Assembly: GCA_014607495.2 (NCBI GenBank)
Contig: CP053172.1
Coordinates: 2,680,888-2,744,887 of the forward strand
Reading direction: 5' to 3'
DNA: 64,000 nt
From: Carposina sasakii
Taxonomy: Eukaryota; Arthropoda; Insecta; Lepidoptera; Carposinidae
Shown: in pieces, positions 54,996 to 64,000 of the stretch
How the letters are laid out: every line of letters begins with the position of its first letter
Position numbering within the stretch: position 1 is the stretch's first letter
The notes under the pieces: generated by a model
What the model was told of the DNA's origin: nothing
Seen by the model: the letters and a program-made list of their open reading frames with translations, nothing else
The model's database searches: none
Program-made: the position numbers and the translations under genes

Positions 54996-57941
54996 ATGAT
55001 GACAGATTTGTTTTACGACATCAACGAAAGTTTCTTTTCTTGTTCGTCAAATGACGAATACGGTAGTGCAAATAGTGATGATTCTGTAGCAGAATTAACA
55101 CTACATGATCGCCTAACGCAAGTGTTCCACAACTTTAAAAATAATCTTAATATAGTACATATAAATGCGCAAAGCATTCCGGCTCATTATCCTGACCTTC
55201 TGGCATCATTTAGCAACATTCGCTTAGACTGTGTACTTATTTCTGAATCTGTCCTAAAACCTACCCTCCCATCTACCATGTATAGTTTGCCTGGTTATAT
55301 TCTGATTCGCAATGACAGAACTGAGAAGGGGTGGGGTGGAGTCGCCATCTACCTCCGTGCAGATATTCCTTACACAATTGTTAATCAGTCTGTCGGCAAA
55401 TACTCAGCATCTGCAGAGCATCTGTTTATAGAGATCTGCCTACATCACACAAAACTACTGATCGGTGTTTTTTATAGTCCCTCTCTTCACATAAATTACT
55501 TTGCTGCTTTTGAGTCACTTTTAGATACTTTAGGCCCCCATTATGATGATGTGGTGGTACTAGGAGATTTTAACACATGCCTTATAAAAAATGATGCTCG
55601 CTCTTCTAAACTCACTAACTTGATTTCTTCTTTCAATATGCACATTTTGCCCTCTGCATCAACACATCATGCTCCACATAGCAAGCCCTCTCTCTTAGAT
55701 CTTATAATTGTTGCTAAGCTTGGTAAAGTCGCTGCGCATGGTCAGCTGAATGCTCCTTTCTCGTACCATGATCTGATTTATCTCTCGTACAAAGTGCGTC
55801 CACCAAAAAGTAAGCCAAAAACGTTACTTCTGCGCAGTTTTAAAAACATGGATTTGGACATTCTAATAAGTGATGCTTCATCTTTAGATTGGGATCCTGT
55901 ATTGGTTAGTACGACAATAGATGATAAAGTGGAGCAGTTCCATCGAATTCTTATGTGCCTCTATGATAAACATGCTCCACTAAAGAAAGTAAGGGTAAAA
56001 CATCATCCAGCGCCATGGCTTACTGATAGTGTCAAGAAGTGTATGGCAAAACGCGATCTTGCTAAACGAAAATATAAACGTTGCCCAACAGATGGTAACC
56101 TTGATCGTTACAAAAGGTTACGTAACTGCTGCAGCCGTATGTGTAGAGATGCCAAGAGACGTCATATCCACGACTGTATTGAAAAATACAGTCCTGCTCA
56201 GATCTGGAATTTCCTTAAATCGCATGGTGTTGGCAAAGGTGTGGAACCATCTGCTTGCAAAGTTGATTTAAATGACTTAAACAAACATCTATCTGCTCCT
56301 CCTGTACTTATGGATTCTAAAACTAAATTTAACACTTTACAAGCTTTGCGTGATAAGGTTAAGCCAGATTGTAGCTCTTTTAATTTTGAAACCGTATCTT
56401 TGAGTGACGTTAGGAGGGCCATTCTCTCCATATCATCGAAGGCTGTAGGTGATGACCAAGTTAACTCCCAAATGCTGCGTCCAGTTCTGAACCAGGTTGT
56501 TCCGATAATCCAACACATAATTAATTTTTCCCTTACCACAAGCTCCTTTCCAACAGCATGGAAAAAAGCACATGTTATTCCTCTGCCTAAAACAACAAAT
56601 CCATCTTCCTTTTCCCATTACCGTCCTATTTCTATTCTTCCCATCCTATCCAAGGTCATTGAGTCTGTTGTTCATGATCAAGTGGCTTTCTATTTATCCA
56701 AAAACAATTTGCTAAATCCTTATCAGTCTGGCTTCAGAACTGGACACAGTACAGTGACTGCTCTGCTGAAGGTAACAGATGATATACGTTTTGCAATGGA
56801 CAATAGACAACTAACTATCATGGCTCTATTGGACTTCAGCAGTGCTTTCAACTCTGTAGACTTTGATATTTTACTAGGTATACTTGGCTCTCTTAATGTT
56901 ACATCTCAGGTTGTAGACTGGTTTGATACCTATCTTAGGGGTCGTCTGCAGTGTATACGCTCGGATGAGTTATCATCTGACTGGTGCGAGCTTGCTGCAG
57001 GTGTACCTCAGGGTGGTGTTCTCTCGCCACTCCTTTTCTCAATCTTTATTAATTCAGTTACTGATGTGATTTCCTCTTGCTTCCATCTCTATGCAGACGA
57101 CTTGCAGATATATAGTCACTTCGATGTTAGGGATATAGAGTCTGCTACAGTTCGTATGAATACAGATTTATCTAGGATTCAAACCTGGGCACAGTCGTTT
57201 GGCCTCCTTGTTAACCCAAAAAAATCTCAGGCCATGATAGTGGGCAGTAGGTATATGCATAACATACTGAACCAATCAGACATACCACAGCTTTTCTATA
57301 ATGGGATTGTTATACCTTATACCGAAAAGGCTAAGAATCTTGGGGTTATCTTTGATAATATTTTTTCTTGGTCGCCACAGGTCAATGAGGTGAGCAGAAG
57401 GGTGCATTCATCTTTCCACTCACTTAAGCGCCTTCAGAATTTTCTCCCATACAAAACAAAAGTTACCTTAGCTCAATCTCTTCTTCTTCCACTGCTGGAC
57501 TATGCTGATGTTTGCTATCTTGATGCCAACGAGGAGCTGCTCAATAAACTCGAACGACTTCAAAACCTGGGTATCCGCTTCATATACGGACTACGCAAAT
57601 ATGATCATGTCACTCAATTTCGAAAAGAGCTGAAATGGCTACCTATTAGACTTCGCCGGAATGTTCACATATTAACTCTTCTGTTTAAAATTTTATATAA
57701 CACATCCTCTCCAGTATATCTGCGAGAACGTTTCGACTATCTCTTTCCACGAGACCGCCCCTTGCGCTCATCAACTGCTACTCTACTTAAAACTCCTCAG
57801 CATAATTCTATCGCTTATAATTACTCATATACCGTGTATGCAGTCAAATTGTGGAACTCTCTGCCTCACACCGTGAGAGATTGCCAAACTGTTGCTGCAT
57901 TTAAGAAAAGGTTAAAGAACCACTACCTCTCGCTTCAATAG
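54996..57941 (+). CDS. LINE ORF2: endonuclease/reverse transcriptase, 981 aa
   Basis: An APE-type endonuclease occupies about residues 50-270: LNIVHINAQSI, Glu84 in LISESV, VVVLGDFN (Asp191, Asn193), and SYHDLIYLSY, where SYHD stands in place of the usual SDH. Reverse transcriptase spans about 500-760: KKAHVIPLPK, HYRPISILPILSKV, LLDFSSAFNSVDFDIL, AGVPQGGVLSPLLFSIF and LYADDLQIY (the catalytic YADD at about 699). The C-terminal part has LWNSLPHTVRDCQTVAAFKK. It nicks target DNA and copies the element RNA there. Two small oddities: VPQGG instead of VPQGS, and the shifted Asp at the endonuclease His motif. There is no internal stop. Confidence 0.9.
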   Translation: MMTDLFYDINESFFSCSSNDEYGSANSDDSVAELTLHDRLTQVFHNFKNNLNIVHINAQSIPAHYPDLLASFSNIRLDCVLISESVLKPTLPSTMYSLPGYILIRNDRTEKGWGGVAIYLRADIPYTIVNQSVGKYSASAEHLFIEICLHHTKLLIGVFYSPSLHINYFAAFESLLDTLGPHYDDVVVLGDFNTCLIKNDARSSKLTNLISSFNMHILPSASTHHAPHSKPSLLDLIIVAKLGKVAAHGQLNAPFSYHDLIYLSYKVRPPKSKPKTLLLRSFKNMDLDILISDASSLDWDPVLVSTTIDDKVEQFHRILMCLYDKHAPLKKVRVKHHPAPWLTDSVKKCMAKRDLAKRKYKRCPTDGNLDRYKRLRNCCSRMCRDAKRRHIHDCIEKYSPAQIWNFLKSHGVGKGVEPSACKVDLNDLNKHLSAPPVLMDSKTKFNTLQALRDKVKPDCSSFNFETVSLSDVRRAILSISSKAVGDDQVNSQMLRPVLNQVVPIIQHIINFSLTTSSFPTAWKKAHVIPLPKTTNPSSFSHYRPISILPILSKVIESVVHDQVAFYLSKNNLLNPYQSGFRTGHSTVTALLKVTDDIRFAMDNRQLTIMALLDFSSAFNSVDFDILLGILGSLNVTSQVVDWFDTYLRGRLQCIRSDELSSDWCELAAGVPQGGVLSPLLFSIFINSVTDVISSCFHLYADDLQIYSHFDVRDIESATVRMNTDLSRIQTWAQSFGLLVNPKKSQAMIVGSRYMHNILNQSDIPQLFYNGIVIPYTEKAKNLGVIFDNIFSWSPQVNEVSRRVHSSFHSLKRLQNFLPYKTKVTLAQSLLLPLLDYADVCYLDANEELLNKLERLQNLGIRFIYGLRKYDHVTQFRKELKWLPIRLRRNVHILTLLFKILYNTSSPVYLRERFDYLFPRDRPLRSSTATLLKTPQHNSIAYNYSYTVYAVKLWNSLPHTVRDCQTVAAFKKRLKNHYLSLQ

Positions 57942-58445
57942 AAATGAGTCTGTCTATTATATATTTAATTAATAGATATTTATGTATGTTTATGTAGGTA
58001 TATTTTATTAATTATATTGATTACATTATATTATAATATAATAAGTATATTTTATTAATTATATTGATCTATTTGTTAAATTCAAATTTTGTTATACATA
58101 TATTCTGTGTACACGCATATCTACCTTTTATATTTAATTATCACTTTCCCAGATGGTTTGCTGGAAGAAATCTCTTTCAGAGATAAGCACGCCTTTGTAC
58201 ATTTTCTTTCATAATTTCTGTCTGTATGTAATTGTATGTGTACAATAAAGAATAAGAATACATATTGGCAACGTTATTCTTCATCTCGATATTCTATATT
58301 TCTATATTTTGCTTTCAGCTATGCAATTTTTTTCTGTATGAAACATCATCATATCATGCATCACATCAGCATATCCCAGATGTCCATAATTTAGTAATTA
58401 GTAAAGTAACTGGTGACTGGTGACAGATTATACGGTTTCACTCAC

Positions 58446-58671
58446 CGATTACGGGTGCACCAGTCCAAATACTTGATTTATATTGACGACCTTCATTTGG
58501 ATTCTGTGGTACCAATCTACCTGAGCGCTGAGTAATCAATTCTGAACTGTATATCCACCTTTTTGAAGGTCCGTATCGCGACTGTGGTGTCACTGATGAC
58601 AAATTCAAAGCCGGGTAAGGTAAAAAACTGAAGTACAATGCCCGTCCCAGGCGAACCAACAAAGAATGCAT
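58446..58671 (-). CDS. Probable first coding exon of an unidentified gene (mitochondrial presequence?)
   Basis: ATG at 58669-58671 opens 75 codons ending at a strong donor (AATCG then GTGAGT, phase 1). The N-terminus MHSLLVRLGRALYFSFLPYP is basic and amphipathic with no acidic residue in the first 50, like a mitochondrial presequence. Downstream is QNPNEGRQYKSSIWTGAPVI. I do not recognise the family. The remaining exons should lie at lower coordinates, but I found none before 44600, so the intron is very long, the exon is orphaned, or the LINE insertion at 53489-58258 enlarged the intron. Confidence 0.45.
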
Positions 58672-58699
58672 GTTTGTGTGTTTCAATTGTAATTTCAAT

Positions 58700-58985
58700 G
58701 TTGTTTGTAAAATATATGGTTCTTTTGATATGAAGCCTATGTTTGAAGTGTTTCGTAAGATATCTCTAGGTTTTTACCCGACTGCGCCAAGGACTAAATG
58801 GCTTGTCACATTTGAGCTTGAGAGGTGTCATTAGATTTGTTTTAGTCGCGAGGATAAGACTTAGACAACATTTCTACGCAGTCTGCTTTTTTCTTTAAAT
58901 TAATGAGGCTATTATTTAATACTAAGGGTAGTAACGCTCACATCATTAATAGATGATTCAAACTTGAATCATTCCCATCCATTGA
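58700..58985. other. Short non-coding stretch
   Basis: Probable promoter side of the exon at 58446-58671. TTTTACCCGACTGCGCCAAG at 58775 is a dispersed-repeat fragment also seen near 45080 and 45640. Confidence 0.4.
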
Positions 58986-58989
58986 AATA

Positions 58990-59430
58990 TCATCATCATC
59001 ATCGTCAGCCTATTGCAGTCCATTGCTGGACGTAGGCCTCCCCCAGTGTACGCCACATGGCTCGATCTCCCGTTTTTGCCATCCAGTCACTACCAGCCGT
59101 CCTCTTTAAGGCATCGGTCCATCTGGCCGGAGGGCGCCCAACGCTACGCTTGCCGAGGCGCGGTCTCCATTCGAGAACCCGTTTACTCCACCGTCCATCG
59201 GCCGGCACACTGCCACTTCAGTCTGCTACATTTCGAGACTAAGTCTGTCACTTTGGTCTTCTGTCGGATAATCTCGTTTCGGACTTTGTCCATTCGAGAG
59301 ATTCCGAGCATTGACCTTTCCATAGCTCTCTGAGTGACATGTAATCGGTGAGCCAGCCCCACCGTCAGGTTCCACGGAATATAACTTTTGTCAAAGAACT
59401 CAAAGTACCTACTACCATCTCTCACTCAAC
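58990..59430 (-). pseudogene. C-terminal fragment of an RTE-type retrotransposon ORF
   Basis: The minus strand encodes, across one frameshift near 59200, RLHVTQRAMERSMLGISRMD then KVTDLVSKCSRLKWQCAGR, and GKRSVGRPPARWTDALKR ending in [16 protein letters not shown]. This is the C-terminus of RTE-type endonuclease/reverse transcriptase proteins of Lepidoptera. It ends in the (GAT)n tail at 58990-59005. The same WTAIG-coding tail is what the short tails elsewhere in the window derive from. Confidence 0.8.
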
Positions 59431-59439
59431 TGAGCGCCC

Positions 59440-60400
59440 TCAAGATAAGTTGGCATCGTAAAGTAGTAAGTAGGAATAGCGAACGTAAGGTTAGGGCTAT
59501 GTAACAAGACATTGGTGCTAGTATCTATGTGTTGACACTTTTTAAAGTATTTTTATAAAGTTCCAAAACACCAGTTATCAGCGTTATTATAATTATCCTT
59601 ATTATAATTTGACTTTGGAATTGGCTTCATAGCGAAAAGTTCTTTTTTCAATCTTAGTTTAAAAAGAAAATAACCTAACTTGTATGATCAAACTGATGAA
59701 TGACTTTCTAAATTGCTGACCGATCTAAATGACGCCATGAGAGCACACCAATATGTACTACAATCTAAGTTTTGCCCTGTCTAATGTATTAAGTTAAGTT
59801 TGTTGCTACTTGCTACTGAGACTGCGGTGAACCCATTTCCCATCAATATGAAGTGCTGTCAAAATGTCGATACAATATACCTACTTTCAACTAATGTGCG
59901 TTGCATCGTATAGTTCCGGTTGGATGATGGCGCTAGTTATTGTGTGTATGGCCACATTTTCTGATTTACTGCATACTAAAAATGTTAGTTCCGATATTAG
60001 GCATACGAATTTACTCTACTTTTGCCGGACCATTCGATGTAAGTAAGGAATGGCAAAACTGTTTTGAATATGTTTTTAAGAAATAGTTTGGTGTTTTTCT
60101 AAATTACTTCGATTAAATGTCAAATATAAATCCGTGACAATCACTAATACTGTTATTATTTAGTTAATAACTAATAAAATAACTCAGAGGGGAAATAACG
60201 GTACCTAATCATGTTCAGTGCAGATAGTATTCTTCAATACTTGGAATCCTCTATTAGAGATTTAAGAGATATGACGGAACATATCGTACTAATTTACTTC
60301 ACATTACCTATATTAAAAATAAAACTAAATATTCTTTGGTAACAGACAGAAAGAAACCCAAGAAGCAGCATCTCTAAATAAAATCAAACATGTATCAGGA
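59440..60400. other. Non-coding; includes part of the GAGTNCGTTTCATA repeat family
   Basis: GATGGCGCTAGTTATTGTGT at 59926 and TAGTTCCGATATTAGGCATA at 59987 match arms of 13231-13530 and 61030-61150. No gene seen. Confidence 0.45.
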
Positions 60401-60410
60401 TCAATACTAT

Positions 60411-60796
60411 ACAGGTTGATTTTTGGTCGTCAACGTTCCCGAAAACTACGGAATCTCCTCATCATCACGATCATTTTTCTCCATGGAAGCATACCTGGGA
60501 AGTGTCTGGTTTCCAAAATATTAGGGTCCAAAGTTGAGTAAATAGACTGCGTTTTTCTGCATAAATGCACATAGACGCGCGTAGCAGGATTTTTTCACGA
60601 AAAATAATTAATATCTGTCTATAAAAAAAACTAACATAAACACTAGACACTATAAATTTCGCACAATCAAGGAATTTAAAATTTTTTTCAAAAAAAATTT
60701 TTTTTTTCCCAGCATTATTTTTGGCATAAACTTACTTTATTTCATGTATAGAATACGTACCCTTCGTTAAAGGTGGCCACAAAAAAACATCCTGTA
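60411..60796 (-). mobile_element. ~400-bp TA-flanked MITE, copy 5 of 5
   Basis: TACAGGTTGATTTTTGGTCG to CACAAAAAAACATCCTGTATA, reversed relative to 12691-13082. Confidence 0.75.
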
Positions 60797-60799
60797 TAA

Positions 60800-61380
60800 T
60801 CCCAGTTACTAAAATTTTTTAGTTAATAATAATTTTTTTGGTCATCCCCAGATACATACACGAGTACCTACACAAATTACACGACCTGCTGGACTTTGAG
60901 GCACGTGCTAAAACACAGCGCTATCACTACTTCGGGCATCGTTCAAGATATGAAAGGTTAATATTTATGTGACTTTAAATAATGAACCGAATGCGAATGG
61001 CACGCCACAAAAGGCCATCTCTTAACTTTGTAGAGTCCGTATCATAGAAAAACTCCTATGCCTGATTTGGGAACTAACTTTTTTATATATAGTAACACCG
61101 ATACAGAGTGACAAGCGCCATTATTCAAAAGAACTATTTGGTTAAACGCATTCTACCTAGTTTGTTTATTGCATTCATTAATCAGTTCTAATGCAATATA
61201 CCTAGGTCAACTGTTATTACAAATAGCGTTTTCGTGTAAACAAATACCTACAAAAAACTATTTGCTATGCGCCTGGTATTGGTTTATCGCTCGATGCTGC
61301 GATGTCAAGAATGTCTGAAGACGAAAGCAATGTCAAATAGTTGTGGTTAACTCTGAGAGCTAACTTGATCGAGATTCTAT
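60800..61380. other. Non-coding; repeat arm at 61030-61150
   Basis: AGAGTCCGTATCATAGAAAA, CCTGATTTGGGAACTAACTT and GACAAGCGCCATTATTCAAA are the same blocks as at 13231-13530. Confidence 0.45.
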
Positions 61381-61385
61381 CAATG

Positions 61386-61500
61386 GGGTAAGCACAAACC
61401 TTTTTACGCGGCGTGACGCTAGCGACTCGCTAGCAAAATCTATGTGATTTGACAGATTGACGATAGCGTTACGGACTATCGAGAGGTTCGTGCTTACCCC
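61386..61500. mobile_element. ~117-bp palindromic MITE, copy 2 of 3
   Basis: GGTAAGCACAAACCTTTTTA to CGAGAGGTTCGTGCTTACCCC, with the central GCTAGCGACTCGCTAGC palindrome. Confidence 0.75.
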
Positions 61501-62278
61501 TCAGATCGCACAGGTTACTGGAGAGTTTCTTCGTTTGCTCTCTACCTCATTCAAGTTATAAGCGCGAAGATTCCTTCCTTTAGCTCAATATTACAGGTTA
61601 GCTTGGAGCCATGTTTCGTGCCTTGATAGGCACTGGCTGATGCCCTACCCCTATAGCATTCGACTGTAAACACTCAAAATTAATCACAAAACTATAATTC
61701 ACCGTTTTATTTAGTTATCCACGTCAGAGAATTACATGTGTATGTGGGTAATCAATTCTTTAGTAGTGCTAAGAAAGTAAAAGCTCCAAAACTCTTAAGG
61801 TGTGCTGTGCAACTATGATAAGTACGACGTAATTTCTTCAAGTTTATCTGTAAGTTCACATAGTTATTGAAGTGTGTATCGGGTGTTACCCGTGAGGCTG
61901 ACCTTCGGCGATAAGCGCACGAATCTGACGCAGACGGTTACTAGACTGGTTTATTGCTGTTTTTGTAAAATTACAACAATTTTATAGGCGCAAAACAATT
62001 TGCGATATTCAAGGATCACGATTGTTTAGTCGACGTTTAAATACTTGCAATGATTTGTCTGCTTTGTCTGTCACCCTCAATGACACCTGTCACTAATTAG
62101 CGGCCATGTTGTTTTTAGCTGGCTGGATAATTAAGTATAATTATTAAGAAATCTATACATAACGGACGCATTATGCCAGAGAACACCGGCCAGACCTGCC
62201 TGATTATTCGATATTGTTAATAAGACATTATTAACAGGCTAAGGGCAGTTTTCTTAACGCTCAGTCATAGGCGGCCTT

Positions 62279-62430
62279 CATCATCGTCACAATTCTCAGC
62301 CAGCCATGAGAAGTCCACTGCTGAACATAGGCCTCCGCCAACAACCTCTACTCCGACAGGTCGGAAGCGGTCTCCATCCAACCGACGCCCGCGAGGCCGC
62401 GACCTTGGCTAAGTCATCCGTCCATCCCCT
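62279..62430 (-). repeat. Second type of RTE-like tail
   Basis: CATCATCGTCACAATTCTCA, GAGAAGTCCACTGCTGAACA, TAGGCCTCCGCC and TCCAACCGACGCCCGCGAGG. It ends 30 bp before the Pro-rich exon. Confidence 0.5.
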
Positions 62431-62458
62431 TAGCAACTATATAAAAAAATGAACCAAC

Positions 62459-62859
62459 CTGTCAACGGGAGGTGGAAGCGGCGCCATCATATGTGGATGA
62501 GGAGGCATAGGCGGATGTGACGGATGCGGGTGGAACGGAGACCCGGGCGGCGCGAATCCCGGCCCCGGAAAGTGACCCTGCTGCGGCGGCGGCGGGCCAG
62601 GCGGGAAGCCGCCGCCGGAGCCCGGTCTGGCCGACGGGCTGCCGAACGGGCCGGGGGCAGCATACGGCGGGCCGGCAAACCCGGGTCCCGGGCCGGGCGT
62701 GGACGGCGCGGGCGACGCCGCGAACGCCGGGCCTGCGGGCGAGCCTGCCGGCGGGGCGAAGGAGGGGAACGGCGGCTCGCTGTTGCCGCTCTTCCACGCT
62801 GCCGGCACGCCGGCGGTTTCGTCCAGCGCCGGGACGCGCCGCTGCAGGCCCACCGACAT
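62459..62859 (-). CDS. Pro/Gly-rich internal exon of an unidentified gene
   Basis: 401 bp between acceptor CTCCACAG and donor GTTGGTTC, phase 0 in and phase 2 out, giving 133 codons. It begins MSVGLQRRVPALDETAGVPA and continues as Pro/Gly/Ala-rich low-complexity sequence (PSARPGSGGGFPPGPPPPQQ) ending with His-Pro repeats. The stretch is extremely GC-rich compared with its surroundings, and both complementary frames are open over 100 codons, a side effect of composition. The minus frame is chosen because of the splice sites. No domain is visible, so the function is unknown. Neighbouring exons were not found in the window. Confidence 0.55.
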
Positions 62860-62939
62860 CTGTGGAGTTTGGGGGTTTGGTCAGCAGCCGTAGCAGGTGG
62901 GTAAAAGAGATACATTGTACATAATTTCTAGTATAATAG

Positions 62940-63080
62940 GGTCTCCGACCGTATTTTGGCCAAGACAGCCAATCTCTACGAAGATTAGCCAGTTACGCAG
63001 GAGATATTATTATTATAGTGCACAAGTGTGTGCGCAAATACAGATGCACTCTCTATTCCGATTAAAGCCGACACGACCGG
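62940..63080 (-). repeat. Dispersed repeat, 3' part of GCCTCGGAAAGCACG type, inverted
   Basis: TCTCCGACCGTATTTTGGCC, ATTATAGTGCACAAGTGTGT and GATGCACTCTCTATTCCG are complements of 18733-18860 and 41335-41455. Confidence 0.55.
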
Positions 63081-63159
63081 AACAGTATGTTACTAGTATT
63101 ATATTTGCAAAAGCACAGATCACAACCAAGTAACTCTGTCTTTCTATCACGCCAAAATT

Positions 63160-63303
63160 ACTGAACAGATTTTAATTACATTTGGTACACAGGTAGAGCC
63201 TGAGAAAGGACACACGCAACTTTTTATATCCCGGGAAAATATTTTTATCCTGGATAATTTCGACATTTAGTTTTTTTCGGATGGAGTTGCGGGCGTCCAC
63301 TAG
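63160..63303 (+). repeat. Helitron-like 3' fragment
   Basis: TTTTATCCTGGATAATTTCG and GGAGTTGCGGGCGTCCACTA match the 3' end of 12257-12566. Confidence 0.55.
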
Positions 63304-63329
63304 TCTTAGAATAGGATGGTGCAAGTTCA

Positions 63330-63478
63330 TGTGGTCCTATCGGCCCTTGGTGCTCTGCCTACCCCGTAAGGGATAAAGGCGTGATTATATGTACCTATGT
63401 ATGTAAGAGTCGACTAAGGAACTCTGGCGTTCTCTCAGGCGATAAGCTTGCAACTTGTCATTGATCGTTACATCTGTA
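63330..63478 (+). repeat. Dispersed repeat (GTGGTCCTATCGGCCCTTGG / AGTCGACTAAGGAACTC)
   Basis: Partners are at 32858-32940 and 48450-48880 in inverted orientation. It is interrupted by the MITE that follows. Confidence 0.5.
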
Positions 63479-63594
63479 GGGTAAGCACGAACCTTTTTAC
63501 GCGGCGTAACGCGCTAGCGACTCGCTAGCAAAATCTATGTGATTTGACAGTTTGACGATAGCGTTACGGACTATCGAGAGGTTCGTGCTTGCCC
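63479..63594. mobile_element. ~117-bp palindromic MITE, copy 3 of 3
   Basis: GGGTAAGCACGAACCTTTTT to GAGAGGTTCGTGCTTGCCC. It is inserted in a repeat that elsewhere reads CATCTGCCCT without interruption. Confidence 0.75.
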
Positions 63595-63654
63595 TTCTGC
63601 CCTCGCTTTGTTAAACGTGGCTATGGTATCTTAATTATGATCCTGTAGTTCTCG

Positions 63655-63917
63655 CTGCGGTGCCGGCAGAGTAGAGTTTGTACCACCCCTGCCTGCCCGT
63701 GGAGTATCGTACGAGGCGATTAAGGGTTTCCGGGAGGTGGGCAGCAGCGTAGCTCCCGCACTGACAACATAGTCTGAAAATCACACTGCGGTCACCAACC
63801 CGCCTGCCCAGCGTGGTGACTATGGGCAAAACCCGCCCTGTGGCAATAGCCTTGTGGCGTGCCCTGGGGGAGGCCTACGTCCAGCAGTGGACTGTAATAG
63901 GCTGAAGAAGAAGAAGT
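63655..63917 (+). repeat. RTE-type retroelement tail with (GAA)n
   Basis: GCGGTGCCGGCAGAGTAGAG, CCAGCGTGGTGACTATGGGC, GAGGCCTACGTCCAGCAGTG, then GCTGAAGAAGAAGAAG. This is the most complete copy in the window. Confidence 0.75.
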
Positions 63918-64000
63918 TCTGCGCTATTCCATTTTGAGAACACAGCTGTCTGTGTATCATTAATTTTATCCTTCATTTTAATGTATCTTTCTTCTTTTTC

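Larger units (their letters stand above)
53489..58258 (+). mobile_element. Full-length CR1-group LINE (Daphne/Kiri-like), apparently intact
   Basis: About 4.77 kb between TACAT (53484-53488) and TACAT (58259-58263), a likely 5-bp target duplication; copy 2 of the host repeat shows the empty site. It carries ORF1 (53702-54475) and ORF2 (54996-57941), both open, and ends ACAATAAAGAATAAGAA rather than in a long poly(A). The clade name is my judgement from motif style and not from a tree. Confidence 0.8.

Noticed and set aside
62517..62924. Plus-strand Arg-rich frames of 126-135 aa
   Set aside because: They are products of high GC antisense to the Pro-rich exon; no splice or start context supports them.
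1..64000. CRISPR arrays, bacterial operons, ribosome binding sites
   Set aside because: The DNA is eukaryotic; none of the repeats has the regular spacer structure of a CRISPR array.

Overview
The window is animal (insect) genomic DNA, most likely from a moth or butterfly. The genes are split by short AT-rich introns with GT/AG borders. The repeats are of kinds I know from Lepidoptera: RTE-type tails ending in (GATGAT)n, a tRNA-derived SINE, Helitron-like ends finishing in GGGCGTCCACTAGT, and many TA-flanked MITEs. The species cannot be named from the sequence.

Genes in order. VPS50/syndetin (+, 820-3345) enters from the left with one very long terminal exon. It converges on a complete 8-exon secreted DNA/RNA non-specific endonuclease of the insect dsRNase family (-, 5680-13718). 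After a repeat-filled stretch (13.7-20.7 kb) comes a minus-strand run: METTL17 (20791-22125, mitoribosome assembly), COA4 (22695-24387, twin CX9C protein for cytochrome oxidase assembly, with a GC-AG intron), TRAP-delta/SSR4 (25151-27028, ER translocon) and LDB1/Chip (29386-36420, LIM-domain co-regulator, 8 exons). I rebuilt the multi-exon genes by hand from splice sites, and codon phase matched at every junction. Two further minus-strand exons, a probable first exon at 58446-58671 and a Pro/Gly-rich internal exon at 62459-62859, belong to genes I could not identify.

About half of the window is mobile DNA. The two best elements look intact. One is a 2.66 kb Tc1/mariner-type transposon of the DD41D kind (41910-44565), with 628-bp terminal inverted repeats and a complete 360-aa transposase whose last codons lie inside the right repeat. 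The other is a full-length CR1-group LINE (53489-58258) with ORF1 and an endonuclease/reverse transcriptase ORF2, inserted into a tRNA-like repeat that occurs twice more in the window. Smaller families include a ~400-bp MITE (5 copies), a ~262-bp wholly palindromic MITE (2), hAT MITEs with 8-bp target duplications (two of them nested in the COA4 intron), a ~117-bp palindromic MITE (3), an AGCAAAAGC-type MITE (6 units), Helitron-like pieces, SINEs and RTE tails.

The genes do not form one pathway. METTL17 and COA4 both serve mitochondrial respiratory-chain biogenesis and sit next to each other, but nothing in the sequence shows shared control. The 36.4-41.9 kb and 44.6-53.3 kb stretches upstream of LDB1 show no recognisable protein-coding gene.
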